From Romanomermis culicivorax (Eukaryota; Nematoda; Enoplea; Mermithida; Mermithidae): 64,000 nucleotides of DNA. The translations under genes were made by a program, and so were the position numbers. The DNA is taken from positions 372,001 to 436,000 of the forward strand of contig CAWUHX010000247.1 in assembly GCA_963922205.1 (NCBI GenBank). Reading direction: 5' to 3'. Below the pieces are notes generated by a model. It worked only from the letters and a program-made list of their open reading frames with translations, had not been told where the DNA came from and did not search any database. How positions within the stretch are numbered: position 1 is the first letter of the stretch; every line of letters begins with the position of its first letter. Positions 23,870 through 34,062 of this stretch are shown piece by piece.

Positions 23870-24530
23870 GTGATATAAACGCGCTATATAAAAAGGTTAA
23901 TAACCCCGGCTGAAATTAAAAATCGTAAATTTAGCTTAAATGGAAAAATTTTCAATCTTACCTTTTTGATGTGATTGATGATGGTCTTTTTAAAATTAAA
24001 GCGCTTTAAGATGTAGGTTTTGACGTGAAAATCGTTCATTTATTGAAATTTAGCTCGTCGAGTAGTGATATAACATTTCGATGATGGCTTCGAATTCTGG
24101 TAAGTAAGGATTCCGCATGCGCATTAGATGTTTTTAGGCATCAAATTATGATCTAGACGAGCTTAAAAATAGCCTTTTCATACATCGAGCGAACTATGGC
24201 TTCCTATGATTGACATGTAAAAAATTGGCAACAATCCTGAAAAAAACTGAGTTCAATTTTGCCCCATTTCATAATCAATTTCTAGCATCAAAATTGGAAA
24301 CTCTCGGCAATCATCATAAGATAGAAACAATTGCTGATCAAATTTCCAGAGGATCTGCCATAGTCGCTTAATATCATGTAAAATCAGTAGCCATCATGCA
24401 TCAAAAATCCTAGGATTTTTACAAGCTGAGACCACCAGACTACTCACATTAGCTTCCGATGAAGCAAGAAAGTCAACCCAAATTGCTAAACCTCCACTCA
24501 CTTACCAAAGCTTCCTGAAACACAAAGCAT
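23870..24530. other. No gene recognised
   Basis: AT-rich sequence with no long frame, splice pattern or RNA motif that I can support. It is the likely 5' region of the neuropeptide-like gene on its left edge. Confidence 0.4.
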
Positions 24531-24534
24531 ACCT

Positions 24535-24765
24535 GTACTTGGGAGGGGTTGGAGGGGGACCACCCCCCCCCCCAACTTGGCCAACTCTGTACCCAAAATC
24601 ATTTACCCCCAACCCCCCCCCCAGTTTGGAAAACATAAAAATTATCTGCAAAAAAGTGTATATTTTTTGGCTTTTTTTGGGAAAAATTTCGACTTTTTTT
24701 CTACCCCACCCTAAAATTTCGAATTTACCCCCCCCCCCAACTGGTCGGAGGTCTTACAGGTATGA
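24535..24765. repeat. C-run-rich segment
   Basis: Several runs of 8-11 C (24,565-24,575, 24,610-24,624, 24,727-24,738) separated by T-rich stretches (TTTTTTGGCTTTTTTTGGG). Similar short C/G-run segments occur at 21,500-21,730 and 63,690-63,760, so this may be a dispersed non-coding family. The reading frame over it (Pro-rich) has no support. Confidence 0.5.
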
Positions 24766-24954
24766 CACAAAGTAGTCAAAAATAAGTATAAATGAACAAG
24801 GCGTGCTAAAGTACAAGGTAAAAATACACGAGAATGAAGTGAGCACCACAAATTGAAAGCCAAGTCAGTAACTATACGGGCCCTTACAAGGGGTACATTT
24901 CCATGTAGAAAGTTCACCTGAAGCTTCAATGCGTAAAATTCGACCTCAATTCTC

Positions 24955-25335
24955 GTCCAGCAATATGTTGAAGGGCTTCCTGGGTGGCCCCACTGCTGTC
25001 CTACCACTGGCCAATGTGGGGGTAGGTGTAACCATCCCGACCAAGGCTCAACAAAAATGGCCAGGTTCAGGACCCATGGATTGGCTAAAACATCAATCCT
25101 ATGGGTGAAATGTTGTATATTACTATACAATATTCCTCTGCCCTTGGAGCAACAGCAGGGCCCCTGGTATGCTCACCAGTGTTGAAGGGCTTCCTGGGTG
25201 GTGTTGCAGCTGTCCCACCACTGGCCAATGTCAGGGTAGGTGTAACCATCCCGACCAGGGCTCAACGAAAATGGCCCGGTTCAGGACCTGTGGATTGGCT
25301 ATAACATCAATCCTATGGGTGGAATGTTGTATGTT
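24955..25335. repeat. Tandem duplication of a 190-bp GC-rich unit
   Basis: Two copies (about 24,968-25,125 and 25,182-25,335) share 'GTTGAAGGGCTTCCTGGGTGG', 'CCACTGGCCAATGT', 'GTAGGTGTAACCATCCCGACC', 'CTCAACNAAAATGGCC' and 'GGATTGGCTA.AACATCAAT'. They differ at scattered sites. Likely part of a repeated element; no gene. Confidence 0.75.
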
Positions 25336-25344
25336 ACCATACAA

Positions 25345-25765
25345 CAAAAAAAAACGCCTGAGGTTCATAGAATCTAATAACGTAATGGTTTTGATCGTTT
25401 TTCTACAACATTTTCACAAAAAAATTTGTTCGAGACACATTTTTTAATGTATTCAGGAGATATAAGTTACAAATTTTGCAAAATGAGATGTGTTCTTTGA
25501 TGATTCCCTATGCTTTAGCATTGTTTTCAAGACACATTTTATACTGTGATAGGACAAGATTTTCCATGTTTTGTTTAAAAAATACATGTCAAAACAGTGA
25601 AAAACGTGTTCCAAAAACAATGCTTAAGCACAGAGAATTAGTGAAAAACGTGTCCAGAATAACATGAGAAAATGTATCTCGAGCGAAATTCTTCGTGAAA
25701 ATTTTGCAAAAAAATGAGTAAAAGCATTAGATTTTTAGATTCTATGGCCTTCAGGCGTTTTTCTA
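25345..25765. mobile_element. MITE-like element with about 95-bp imperfect terminal inverted repeats
   Basis: The left end (AACGCCTGAGGTTCATAGAA, then TCTAATAACGTAATG, CATTTTCAC and TCGAGACACATTTTTT) is mirrored by the reverse complement of the right end (AACGCCTGAAGGCCATAGAA, TCTAATGCTTTTAC, ATTTTCACGAAG and CTCGAGATACATTTTCT). The middle has no transposase. A non-autonomous DNA transposon is the simplest reading; target duplication was not resolved. Confidence 0.65.
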
Positions 25766-25902
25766 AATTTTTCCAACAATGCAAGACAAACCGAGTATTA
25801 TAGTCAACAGCTATAGCTTTGGGTGTACATTCTACATAGTGACATGTAATGGGTAAATGCGTTGCCATCGTAACCATCGTCAAACACTGTTCAAAAAATA
25901 AT

Positions 25903-25971
25903 GCTCGACCGGGATTTGAACCCAGGTCTCTGTGACTATAGTGCAGCGTTCTTCCCATTGAACTACCGAGC
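25903..25971 (-). tRNA. tRNA-like gene or pseudogene
   Basis: On the minus strand a 69-nt cloverleaf-like sequence starts GCTCGG and ends TCGAGC, giving a six-pair acceptor stem. It has a D-arm TAGTTCAATGGGAAGAACG and a T-arm CTGGGTTCAAATCCCGG with a normal seven-base loop. The anticodon stem pairs poorly (about three of five), so the anticodon cannot be read safely. It is probably a pseudogene or the head of a dispersed element, since the flank at 25,845-25,902 recurs at the right edge of the window (63,943-64,000). Confidence 0.55.
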
Positions 25972-26500
25972 CAGTGTTGGGATTGTTACGCACGGGTGAT
26001 GTACGGCCGTGCGACACGTGACAATAGAAGTCGAATTTGGAGCTTCAGCATACTCACTACATGGAAGTCAGATTTTACATGTTGAAGCCTTGGGTGTACC
26101 TTCTACACCCCTCCATCGCCCCACATGCTGAATGATATATAGATTGTATTGCATCATGGACTATACTTTCTAAATCCCTGTATGGCCCCATATGTTATAC
26201 CAATGCGGATTGGATGAATAGTTGGCCAAAGGCTTAACTATTTATACACACAAAACGACGGTCACATGAAATTCCATAGCTCGCCATGGGAGCCTGATGT
26301 GCACGTGCAAACACATCAGTTGTGTTCCCCTTGTATGGACCTGTATAACTACTCAAATATTTACTACAGTGGTTCTTTGCAAATGACTACCGAAAGTGAC
26401 ACAAATGTGAAAATGCAAATCAATTAATAGTTTGACAATACAACAAAAAATTTAAAAAATGAGAAAATAGACCAGACAAGAGAATCAACCTACAACTCAA
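25972..26500. other. No gene; dispersed CTTCTACACCC repeats
   Basis: It contains reverse-oriented copies of the TGTAGAAAGTA family (about 26,020-26,210) and otherwise unremarkable AT-rich sequence. Confidence 0.45.
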
Positions 26501-26591
26501 ATCATCCAGCTACAGTAATAATTGAGAAATCCTTTTGCTTTCTTGTTTGATAGCCAAACCTGGGGGTCGATTTGGTTGTAAAACACAACTT

Positions 26592-27030
26592 TGTGAAGTT
26601 GCGAATAAAATGACCAAAACAGACATTGTTGGATCCTCATTGGCAAAATTTGGGTGTATGTTTGTGTTGTTCGTAGCCACATCAGCCTCCTCTTTGCAAC
26701 ACACTGACAGAGCATTTCCCTTTTCTAGCCAAATGTTTTCCATCGACCTTAATCTTTTGGTTGATGATGGCTTTGATCATGGATCAAATGATTTTTCAAC
26801 ATTCAACAACAGCTCAATCTTTGACGCGCGGGTCTTTGTTAAAACGAACCAATGCCGCTAGTGGTCGAAAATTTCATCATCACGCTTCCACTGCTGCTGA
26901 TGATGGAATGAATGATGTCGCTGATGATCAAGACGAAGCTGCTGCAGTGGAATTTTTCGCCAATAGGAAAAAGTTGCGTGCCAAAGTGATGCGACGCTTG
27001 TTGTCCGCATTGAACAATGATGAAGATTGA
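26592..27030 (+). CDS. Possible secreted peptide precursor, frame change in the middle
   Basis: Two overlapping plus-strand frames look like parts of one gene. The first has an ATG near 26,610 (MTKTDIVGSSLAKFG) followed by a hydrophobic CMFVLFVATSASS, like a signal peptide; it stays open to 26,861. The second, open from before 26,761 to 27,030, carries SLTRGSLLKR and then an acidic segment and FFANRKKLRAKVMRRLL before the stop. SLTRGSLLKR closely resembles SLTRGTLLRR in the neuropeptide-like precursor at 23,479-23,862. No convincing intron joins the frames, so this may be a pseudogene, have a small unseen intron, or carry an indel. Confidence 0.35.
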
Positions 27031-27224
27031 GAAATTGAAAAATATTCACCTTTTTGGCGTTTGTATTGGAGAATTTGTAAAAACAAGGCCAAAGTTGTAT
27101 TTTTCTAAGCAAAAAATCTGACAGTAAGCCAGCTATGTAAACGACTGTGAAGATGGTATTTTTTGTCATTTCTCTTAAATTTACAGGATTGTAACACTAA
27201 ATTCCAGTATAAATTCAATTTTTC

Positions 27225-27415
27225 GTCAACTAGTTGTCTGTAAACACGGTTTAAACATTGGAAAAATACATTTTGTTGGCCAAAATTTGCTTTCTGCAAC
27301 TTTTACCCAATTTTGACTGGAGTGGTTTTTGAACTCTGAGGTTTGAGTTTGTGAGTCAAGAGCCATCATCCACTAGGCCATTTTTCAGTGGCAAGATTTT
27401 CTATATATGCTGGTC
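27225..27415 (-). mobile_element. SINE fragment, minus orientation
   Basis: 'TGAGTCAAGAGCCATCATCCACTAGGCCATTTTTCA...AGATTTTCTATATATG' is the reverse complement of the start of the element at 28,356-28,692. With that copy it forms an inverted pair about 0.95 kb apart. Confidence 0.65.
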
Positions 27416-27700
27416 GGTAGGGTTGTGGTTTTCCCTGCCTATAGCATGTGTTATGAAACTTCTGTTCTCTAATTTCTATGCTTTTGATGCCTACATTATT
27501 AGGGCCTGCTGCTTCCATTTCCATTGTCTCTCTGATTTTTCTCTTGAAGTTGTTGCTTCCTGAGCCAATATCTGGGTGTTCTTGAAGTCTGGAGCACGTC
27601 GACACTTCATACAATGTTCAGCTACTGTGACGATGCACAAAAGGTGCCATCCTGCATTTTCCTCTGAACCCGTAGACTTGATGTTACTCATCCAAGTCAC
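27416..27700 (-). pseudogene. Retroelement remnant resembling the GIY-YIG region of Penelope/LINE-type elements
   Basis: On the minus strand, frames give VAEHCMKCRRAPDFKNTQIL and, after a frame change, NNFKRKIRETMEMEA. This pattern (AEH...W/F.NT.vL..E..y.kRkirEal.I) is what I know from the C-terminal GIY-YIG nuclease part of some retroelements. It is short and frameshifted, hence a relic. Family assignment is by motif only. Confidence 0.4.
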
Positions 27701-27828
27701 AGGCCCAGACCTGGATTTTTGTGACGGGCACTGCTGCAGTCATAACAGGCGATGCAGGGCTGTGCAGTCAGTGGTAGAGAAGCTACCACCCAGTGTGCGA
27801 GAACTGTTACACTACCCGGATTTTTTCT

Positions 27829-28350
27829 TTTGTAGTGTGTTTCCGCGGATTTGTAAGATTTCTCCGAAATTTGTCATCTGTTTGAAGAAGTGCGCAAGTC
27901 CAAAGTGGAGTGAGCTACACAGACCATCAAAGGGCGTCTTACTGTAGCTTAAATTTGGTACGCATGCGTTGGGTTCTCTCATTGTTGTTGTTGTGTTATA
28001 TGTTTTATACTAGTACGCCTCCCCGCCCTCTTTTCATATTGTTTTTCTCAGGACATAGGATTTTTCATGTTCTCTCGCCCACCCATTGATTATTATACGT
28101 AAGTGTTTGTTTTGTGTCTGATAAAAGTCAGGAGAAAACTATCTCCTTTTTCATTTTATGCTGTAGGAAGTAAAATTAAGAGACTAGGGTTTCTTAATTG
28201 TGGGGTAAGCTTTGTCAGGTTTAAGTACTTTAATTAAGTAATTTATTGGGTAAGTGTGGGTGTTGGAAACATGTGCATTAAGGTTGATCCCAGGAACCAA
28301 CTCCTGGCTAGCTTCATCCAAAACCCCCAACAGTATTCTAAAATACAACA
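27829..28350 (+). mobile_element. Diverged solo LTR related to the Gypsy element at 46,760-60,927
   Basis: Same order of landmarks as the intact LTR: start TGTAGTGTGTTTCCGCGG, then 'CTTACTGTAGC', 'TACGCATGCG', 'ACTAGT.CGCC', 'GAGACTAGGGTTTCTTAATTG', 'TTGTCAGGTTTAA', 'TTATTGGGTAAGTGTGGG', 'GCATTAAGG' and the end AATACAACA. Overall similarity is partial, so it is much older than the nested copy. No internal sequence flanks it, so it is a solo LTR left by recombination. TTTCT-like bases on both sides could be a target duplication. Confidence 0.72.
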
Positions 28351-28355
28351 TTTCT

Positions 28356-28692
28356 TTCATATATAGAAAATCTAGCCATATGAAAAATGGCCCAGATGGC
28401 CTAGTGGATGATGGCTGTTGACTCACATACCCAAAGCTCACAGTTCAAAAACCACTCCAGTCGAAATTTCGTAAAAGGTGTAGATAGCCTGATTACTACC
28501 GAAACATCACTTATTCACGTTGTTTTGTTACATATGTTGTATTGTTGTGTTATATCATGTCTTATATTGGGTGCTATAATAAAGCGTTTCACCATGTTTA
28601 TGGGGTTGCACAGGCCAAAAAACAGACAGCAAAAATGAGCTTATACTATCAGCTGCAACAAACATTCAGACAATTATCATGAAAAAGATACA
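28356..28692 (+). mobile_element. tRNA-derived SINE
   Basis: The head reads 'GGCCCAGATGGCCTAGTGGATGATGGC' with an A-box-like TGGCCTAGTGG and a degenerate B box (CAGTTCAAAAACC). The body continues through 'TTGTTACATATGTTGTATTGTTGTG' to 'CTGCAACAAACATTCAGACA'. Full-length relative of the inverted copy at 14,556-14,868. Confidence 0.68.
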
Positions 28693-29260
28693 AATTTGAA
28701 TCTTTGTCATATTGTCTATGGAGCTATAATGGTGGGTGATGGGGATACTTGGACAAAATGAACTGTGAGGAATGCTTGATGATGTGCTGTGTAATAATAG
28801 CATTAATTGATAAGTATTGTCCATGCTATAATCAAATCCAACACCAGTGAAGCTGGTTCCTGGCTTATCAATTATGTATTCTACTTCATTCTACATTTGT
28901 TCCCTATGTTCTTCTTCCACAGATTTCAAGATCTAAAAAGGCCAACAAGTTTCCTTAACAAGTAATGTGACCAGCTTGCAATGTAAAGCCCTACACATAC
29001 TTGTCGATAGCGATTCTGAAAAATATCCGCTCAGTCTGGCAGTTGACGTATAGTAAGCGGCATGCAAAGAATGAGCACAGAAAAAAACCACAGCTTGTAT
29101 AGTTGATTTATATTTGTTGGATTTGCAGCACTATAGTAAACTTAATAATTGCATGCATAAAGGGCCATACCTGTGGACTAGGTCAAACAAACCTTGCCAG
29201 TGCCCGGATCTCTGGCTGGTGCTGGACTTGAGATGATGATCACTTTTTGATTTTTAAATC
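28693..29260. other. No gene recognised (left flank of the Polinton)
   Basis: Host sequence with no long frames or repeats that I can name, ending at the Polinton target site. Confidence 0.4.
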
Positions 29261-29266
29261 TACAGT
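29261..29266. repeat. Polinton target site duplication, left copy (TACAGT)
   Basis: TACAGT directly precedes the terminal AGTAGTAAGG. The same six bases follow the right terminus at 63,436-63,441. Six-base duplications are typical of Polintons. Confidence 0.92.
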
Positions 29267-30120
29267 AGTAGTAAGGCCGGACCGTATAGGTCGTATGCTT
29301 AAGGATACCCCTATCTTTTGTGTACGACCTATAATTTGTCACTTTTTGCCGATTTATAGGTCGTACAGTAAACATATACGATCGGCTTTTGGTGGATTTA
29401 CAGGTCCTACAGTAAACATATACATTTAATTTCTTCATCGATTTATAGGTCGTACAGTAAACATATACGGTCGATTTATAGGTCGTACGGTTAAGAATGC
29501 ATGTTCTAGAGTTACCGTAATATTAGAATTACGGTAATTTTTCGATTATGGTAATAGAGGAATTATGGTAATAGGTGTGTTACTGTAGATGGAAAAGGAA
29601 AATCAATGATGAACGCAAAAAGGAAAACTAAAATGAACAAAAAATGGAAAAGAAATAAAAAGAGATCGTGTGTAAAAACGGCTTCCCCACTGGGAAGAGG
29701 AAGCCTACAAAAATTTGCACCCCGGACCCCCTTTGTCAAAAGGGTGCCACCTGCAGGTGTAAATATATTTCGGAGGTCCCATTTTCTGAACGATCGTTCA
29801 AGTCAACAAATGTCAGAATGGTCAATCTGGTCAGTAATGGTCTGTTTAATGAGTAAATTCTTGGGAGAGTCATTACGCGATGAAACATTATCCTTACGGG
29901 TGCATGCGTATAAATTTTGATGTTCTGCCAAAAATGACCAAGAAGGTCTTTTATAAAACTGACCAGAGCGAGCTGGCCGTAAAAAGCATGTAGACAAATA
30001 AGGTCTTTTATAGAAAGATGACCAAACGAGCAGGTCGTAAAAAGCGTGTGGAAAATTTGACGAGTTAAAAAATCTTTACGTATCAAAAATTTTTAATTCA
30101 ATGCAACATTCTAGTTTATT
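29267..30120. repeat. Left terminal inverted repeat of the Polinton
   Basis: About 850 bp, nearly identical in reverse complement to 62,640-63,435 and, innermost, to 62,083-62,150. The outer 250 bp carry four to five copies of ATTTATAGGTCGTAC followed by AGTAAACATATACG, plus the same box inverted (GTACGACCTATA). These could be binding sites for the integrase or terminal protein. Next comes a palindromic AATTACGGTAAT/ATTACCGTAATT region. The inner part has two tandem units of about 58 bp (GTCTTTTATA.AA..TGACCA...CGAGC.GG.CGTAAAAAGC). Short frames in it are also inverted in the right copy and have no support as genes. Confidence 0.9.
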
Positions 30121-30129
30121 ATAAAACTT

Positions 30130-30640
30130 TTGAAACACTATTTTATTTTTGTTTATCACCAAATTACTGTAGTCTAAATACAAAAATAATGATAACGTGA
30201 ACAAAAAAAACGGAAAACATAAAAGAAAGAAAAAAGAAAAATCCATTTATAAAATTGACCCCCTCCACCCACGGAGGAAGTCCTTCAAAAAATGCGCCCT
30301 TGGGCTCCAAAATAAGAGGTGCGCCGTCTGCAGGTTCACAGAATAGCTAATCAGAAGCCCTGCATACTGAACGATCGACCAAATTAGAACGGTCTTTTAG
30401 ATCAGAATGCTCAATTCCACATATAAAAACTCTAAGAGTCTATAAAACTTGGAACATTATTCCTACGGGTTTATACTTATAAAATCGTAAATGATCAAAT
30501 TCTTTTATAGAAAAATGACCCAAAAGAGTGGGCATAAAGCGCATGTAAAAAAGTGAACACTTGAGATAAAAAATATTCTAGATGTAAAAAAGTAATTGAT
30601 ACTACAAAAAATATTTGAAGAAAAGAAAAAGAAGAAAAGA
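30130..30640. repeat. Degenerate subterminal copy of the TIR interior
   Basis: This stretch aligns, with many changes, to the interior of the left repeat. Shared in order are the paired 'CC.CCCAC.G.GGAGGAAG' hairpin, 'GGTGC...CTGCAGGT', 'GAACGATCG', 'GGAACATTAT.CCTACGGGT' and 'CTTTTATAGAAA.ATGACC..A.GAG..GG'. It indicates an old internal duplication of the terminus. The right end has its own copy at 62,150-62,640. Confidence 0.65.
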
Positions 30641-30858
30641 AAAGAACTAAATCATTAAGGGTAGCCATACATGAACGTTACTCTGCATATAGAAAATTAA
30701 TACATAATATTGTGTGATTTATGTAGGTAGATACGATTTTGTATACGGAGTGTTTCCCAGAGCAAACATAGAAAGGTTAGACAGCTGAAGCCATTTAGAT
30801 CGTAAAACCAATTAGAAATGCTAGAAAAGGTCAAAGGTTCTATAAAACACGGTAGCAA

Positions 30859-31020
30859 GAGACGCTTTACCAAAATAATTAAGGTGGTGATTATTGTTAT
30901 TTTGATAGTTTTCTAGAATAACCTAGAGCCTAAAACCTTTAAAGAGACGCAATACCAAAACAATTAAGGTGGTGATTATTGTTATTTTGATAGTTTTCTA
31001 GAATAACCTAGAGTCAAGAA
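30859..31020. repeat. Direct duplication of an 85-bp unit
   Basis: Two near-identical copies starting GAGACGC and containing 'AATTAAGGTGGTGATTATTG' and 'TTTCTAGAATAACCTAGAG', the second at 30,944. It lies about 150 bp upstream of the next gene's start; the TTCTAGAATAACCTAGA part is a weak inverted repeat. Confidence 0.85.
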
Positions 31021-31166
31021 ACTTCAAAGAAAAACCGAAAAGATTCAACCAAAAAGCAGAAAAAACCGGAAAAGGTTTAATGAGGGTAAAGAGGTATAAA
31101 TAGAAAAAATAGAAGAAGAAGAACCATTCTTATTTTTGTACTTGCGCGCGACACCCGAGACTACCA

Positions 31167-32127
31167 ATGGAAGCCGTTTTCGTTACGTTTATTTCGATGT
31201 TGAGAGCCGCCTACGAGGCTTACGGTACATTGATTTTACAAATATTTTGAATTAAAAATTAATATGCATACTATTTTATTATTATTAATTTAGAGCCGTT
31301 TTTAACGACGGCTGACATTGACCCGTGGGCGTCCGTCTTCTGGGAGGAGGCCTCGACGGACTTCAAGAGCTGGTGGAAAAGCCAGCGAGGGGTTGAATAT
31401 CCGGCTAGACAGAAACCCTTTTGGGGTTTTATGAAACGTCTACGCCGGATGTTTGAAAACCCTTCGCTGGTCGACGGCCACCTAGCCTCGCACCTGTGGA
31501 ATATCCTCCCCCCAGGTGCGAGGGCTGAATGGGAAAACGCCGACGGTCGCTACGTCGAGGAGAGGGTAAAACTAGCGCTGCCGGGTTTCTAGTAAGTTCA
31601 GATGTTATAGTTAAAACACGTTGTAGACATATAAATTTTATATTTAATGAGAGTAAAGTTATTATTATAAGCTTTTACTACAATATTTCAAGATAAATAT
31701 GCGTAGGTTAAAATGTGCTAACTGCAATATGTTACAGATTTTTAATTCATGTATATTAATGTATGGTATATAGCTGAGTTGTCTAAAACTTAACAAAGAA
31801 CATTTCTAGAATATTCTAGAAGCATTCAATTATTTACACGATTTATACGATAAAATTTTACGATAAAATAAAGGCTATTGATAGATCTTGTACCTATTAC
31901 TTAACAGTTAAAATGATATATATTAGAGTAGAAATTTTTGTTTAACCAAAATAGTTATTAAATTTTGTAAAAATTTTAGTGGGTACGCGTAAAACCTCTA
32001 CCGAGGTCTGCGACGGTGGCGGCGGTAGCGGTTGTGGCTGCGTATGTATATAGTATCTATGTAAGTAAAAATTTTTGCAAAATTTTTTGAAACTTAATGT
32101 TTTTATTTTTAGGTAAAATCTGTATAA
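31167..32127 (+). CDS. Polinton-borne four-exon gene, small protein with C-terminal membrane segment
   Basis: Exons 31,167-31,224, 31,294-31,565, 31,980-32,060 and 32,113-32,127 join with matching phases (1, 0, 0) to 141 residues. Introns begin GTACAT, GTAAAA and GTAAGT and end in TTTAG/TTTTAG. Exons 2 and 3 are GC-rich in a very AT-rich setting, which supports coding. The N-terminal half is Trp- and charge-rich (DFKSWWKSQRG, FWGFMKRLRRMF). Exon 3 encodes a hydrophobic stretch (SATVAAVAVVAAYVYSIY) that looks like a single membrane anchor. If intron 2 is retained, the protein would instead end at TAG 31,591-31,593 (118 residues, no anchor). I do not recognise the family. It is outside the usual core gene block and may be cargo of the element. 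Confidence 0.6.
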
Positions 32128-32663
32128 ATATGTATATTTTATTTTGTTTTAAATTTTGTATATATGTATATTTTATTTTGTTTTAAATTTTGTATATATA
32201 TTTTATTTTGTTTTAAATTTTGTATATATTTTGTTTCAAATAAATTAAATTGAATTGAAATTAATAAAATTTTTTATTTATTTATTGCGTTTAATAGTAA
32301 AGGTAATTTCTTTAGAGTTCTACTATGAATGTGTGTGTATGCGTGTGTGTCAACTTCTGGAATATAAAAAAGGGTTTACTGTAGTCAGATATTTAGAGAT
32401 GTACGAGTAAACGGTATGTAGAGAATATGCACAAACAGGTCTTAGGGTAAAAGGAACGTACAAGATAATTACATAGTACTGTAGAATTAAAGGAGAAAAT
32501 AAAGGAAAGAAGGAGTAATAAAAGGCAGTTTATGTATAATTAGGAATAAATTGAAAGAATATTTCTAAACAATAGCTAAAGAGAAGGAGTGTATAAACAA
32601 CAACTATAAGTGATTTTTTATTATAAAAAAATGAGATGAAATGTACATATAAATATAACGTAT
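32128..32663. repeat. AT-rich spacer with tandem GTATATTTTATTTTGTTTTAAATTTT units
   Basis: Three to four direct copies of a 25-33 bp unit at 32,128-32,240. The rest (32,245-32,660) is AT-rich non-coding. A poly(A) signal for the capsid gene lies at its right edge. Confidence 0.7.
32617..32622 (-). terminator. Poly(A) signal downstream of the capsid gene
   Basis: Minus-strand AATAAA about 42 bases after the major capsid stop codon. Confidence 0.5.
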
Positions 32664-34062
32664 TTAAATACTATAATCCGTAAAGGTTTCATGATTTTTA
32701 TCAATCATTACGAGAGAGTCAAATTCTGCGTATATAAGTGCTTCAATACCACCATCTGGTATATCCTCGCCAAAATTCATCTGTAAGCTAGTGGTTCCTT
32801 CACGTACAAGTTCCCAAAAATTACCATCCATACCGCAAGGAGTCAAATCAAAAACAAAAACCGTGTTATGCGTTGTAAAAGAATTTCGAGTAATTTCATT
32901 ACCCTTGTTATCTGTACCGATTCCTACACCCTCAAATAATTGTGCAAAAGTCCGCAAATATTTGTTTTCTTTAAAATTTAGCATATATGGTGTTGTAGGT
33001 AAGGTTGTAGTGCCACTTGTTATTTTAATCTCGTTTAATCCGAAATGCTTAAAATTGAAGGGGCTTTGATAATAATCACCCCTAGCAGCCGAACCATCAA
33101 CAAGCACCACAACGAGATGACGAGGTAAAGGACCTGTGAACAATGAGTTCAGAGGAGCTGAGCGACGACTAGTTGTTATGTATAGACTTGTAACATGACA
33201 TCGACGAATAGGGTATTTTGCAGCTGTATTTTGTAACATGGATTCAATAGCTAGATTGATATTATCCGCAACTTCAACTTTTTTAATAAATAGAGACATG
33301 CTTTTAACCTCGATTTTATAAGCTTCGTTGTCAGTAGATATAAATTTTTGCAAGCAAAAATCATCTCTATGTCTGTATAAATCAATTTTCAAAGTACATT
33401 GATTCAATAGAAAATGTTCTTGCATAAATAGATAGGCGTGTATAGGAGCCATTAATTCAACAACTGCACTGTTTTTGAACATCTGAACTCTTTCCAAAGC
33501 ACCCTTGTTTTTCTTTATATCGAGAACATCACCATTTTCAAAAGCATAACCAGCAGCTGCAACATGTGTCGACTTAGCATCATGACTATAGTTCAATTCC
33601 GTTTCCAAATAAGATCTGTAAGCGTATCTATCCCCACTGAAATGTTAAAATGTTAAAATTAAAAAAACGTAAACATACATTTAATTATAAAACTTACCTG
33701 TCAGATATTAATTTTCCATTTAAGTACATCTTGATCTGTTTAAAAGATGTTTTGCCGATCAAATTAATTGGCGCCACAACGTTACCACTGATATTGTTGT
33801 TGGCATCTGCTGTTAAAGTGCAAGCAGAACCATTAGCTTTCGTAATTCGAATAGTAAAATATATAAAATTTTTTGATAAGTCCAACATATATGAATCAGG
33901 TGAAATAACAAACTCGTAAGGTCCTTCATTAGTACAAGGATTTTGTAACTGAATTTCAGACCAAAAAATTCTACGAATAGCAACTTGTGTTGGAGGTACG
34001 GTAAATAAATCTAACTCCGTTTTACTACTAGGAGACGACGCAGCATCAATAAATTTACTCAT
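32664..34062 (-). CDS. Polinton major capsid protein (double jelly-roll, F54H12.2-like)
   Basis: Exons 33,698-34,062 and 32,664-33,636 are separated by a 61-bp intron (GTAAGT...TTTCAG, phase 2) and give 445 residues. Across the junction the protein reads GDRYAYRSYLETELNYSHDA, equivalent to the YRAYLETLLNYG signature of the family long annotated as 'uncharacterized F54H12.2', which established work identifies as the Polinton major capsid protein. An upstream stretch PINLIGKTSFKQIKMYLNGK is also typical. It would assemble the icosahedral shell. The gene starts inside the stop codon of the upstream core protein (ATGA overlap at 34,059-34,062). No internal stop or frameshift is seen, so this gene looks functional. 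Confidence 0.85.

Noticed and set aside
24539..24775. Pro-rich frame in the C-run segment
   Set aside because: Caused by homopolymer C runs; no other support.
25903..25971. Functional tRNA with a definite anticodon
   Set aside because: The anticodon stem pairs poorly and the acceptor has only six pairs; a repeat copy of the flank occurs elsewhere.
29606..30086. Frames in the left terminal repeat and their mirror at 62,615-63,096
   Set aside because: Present only because both ends carry the same inverted repeat; no coding signature.
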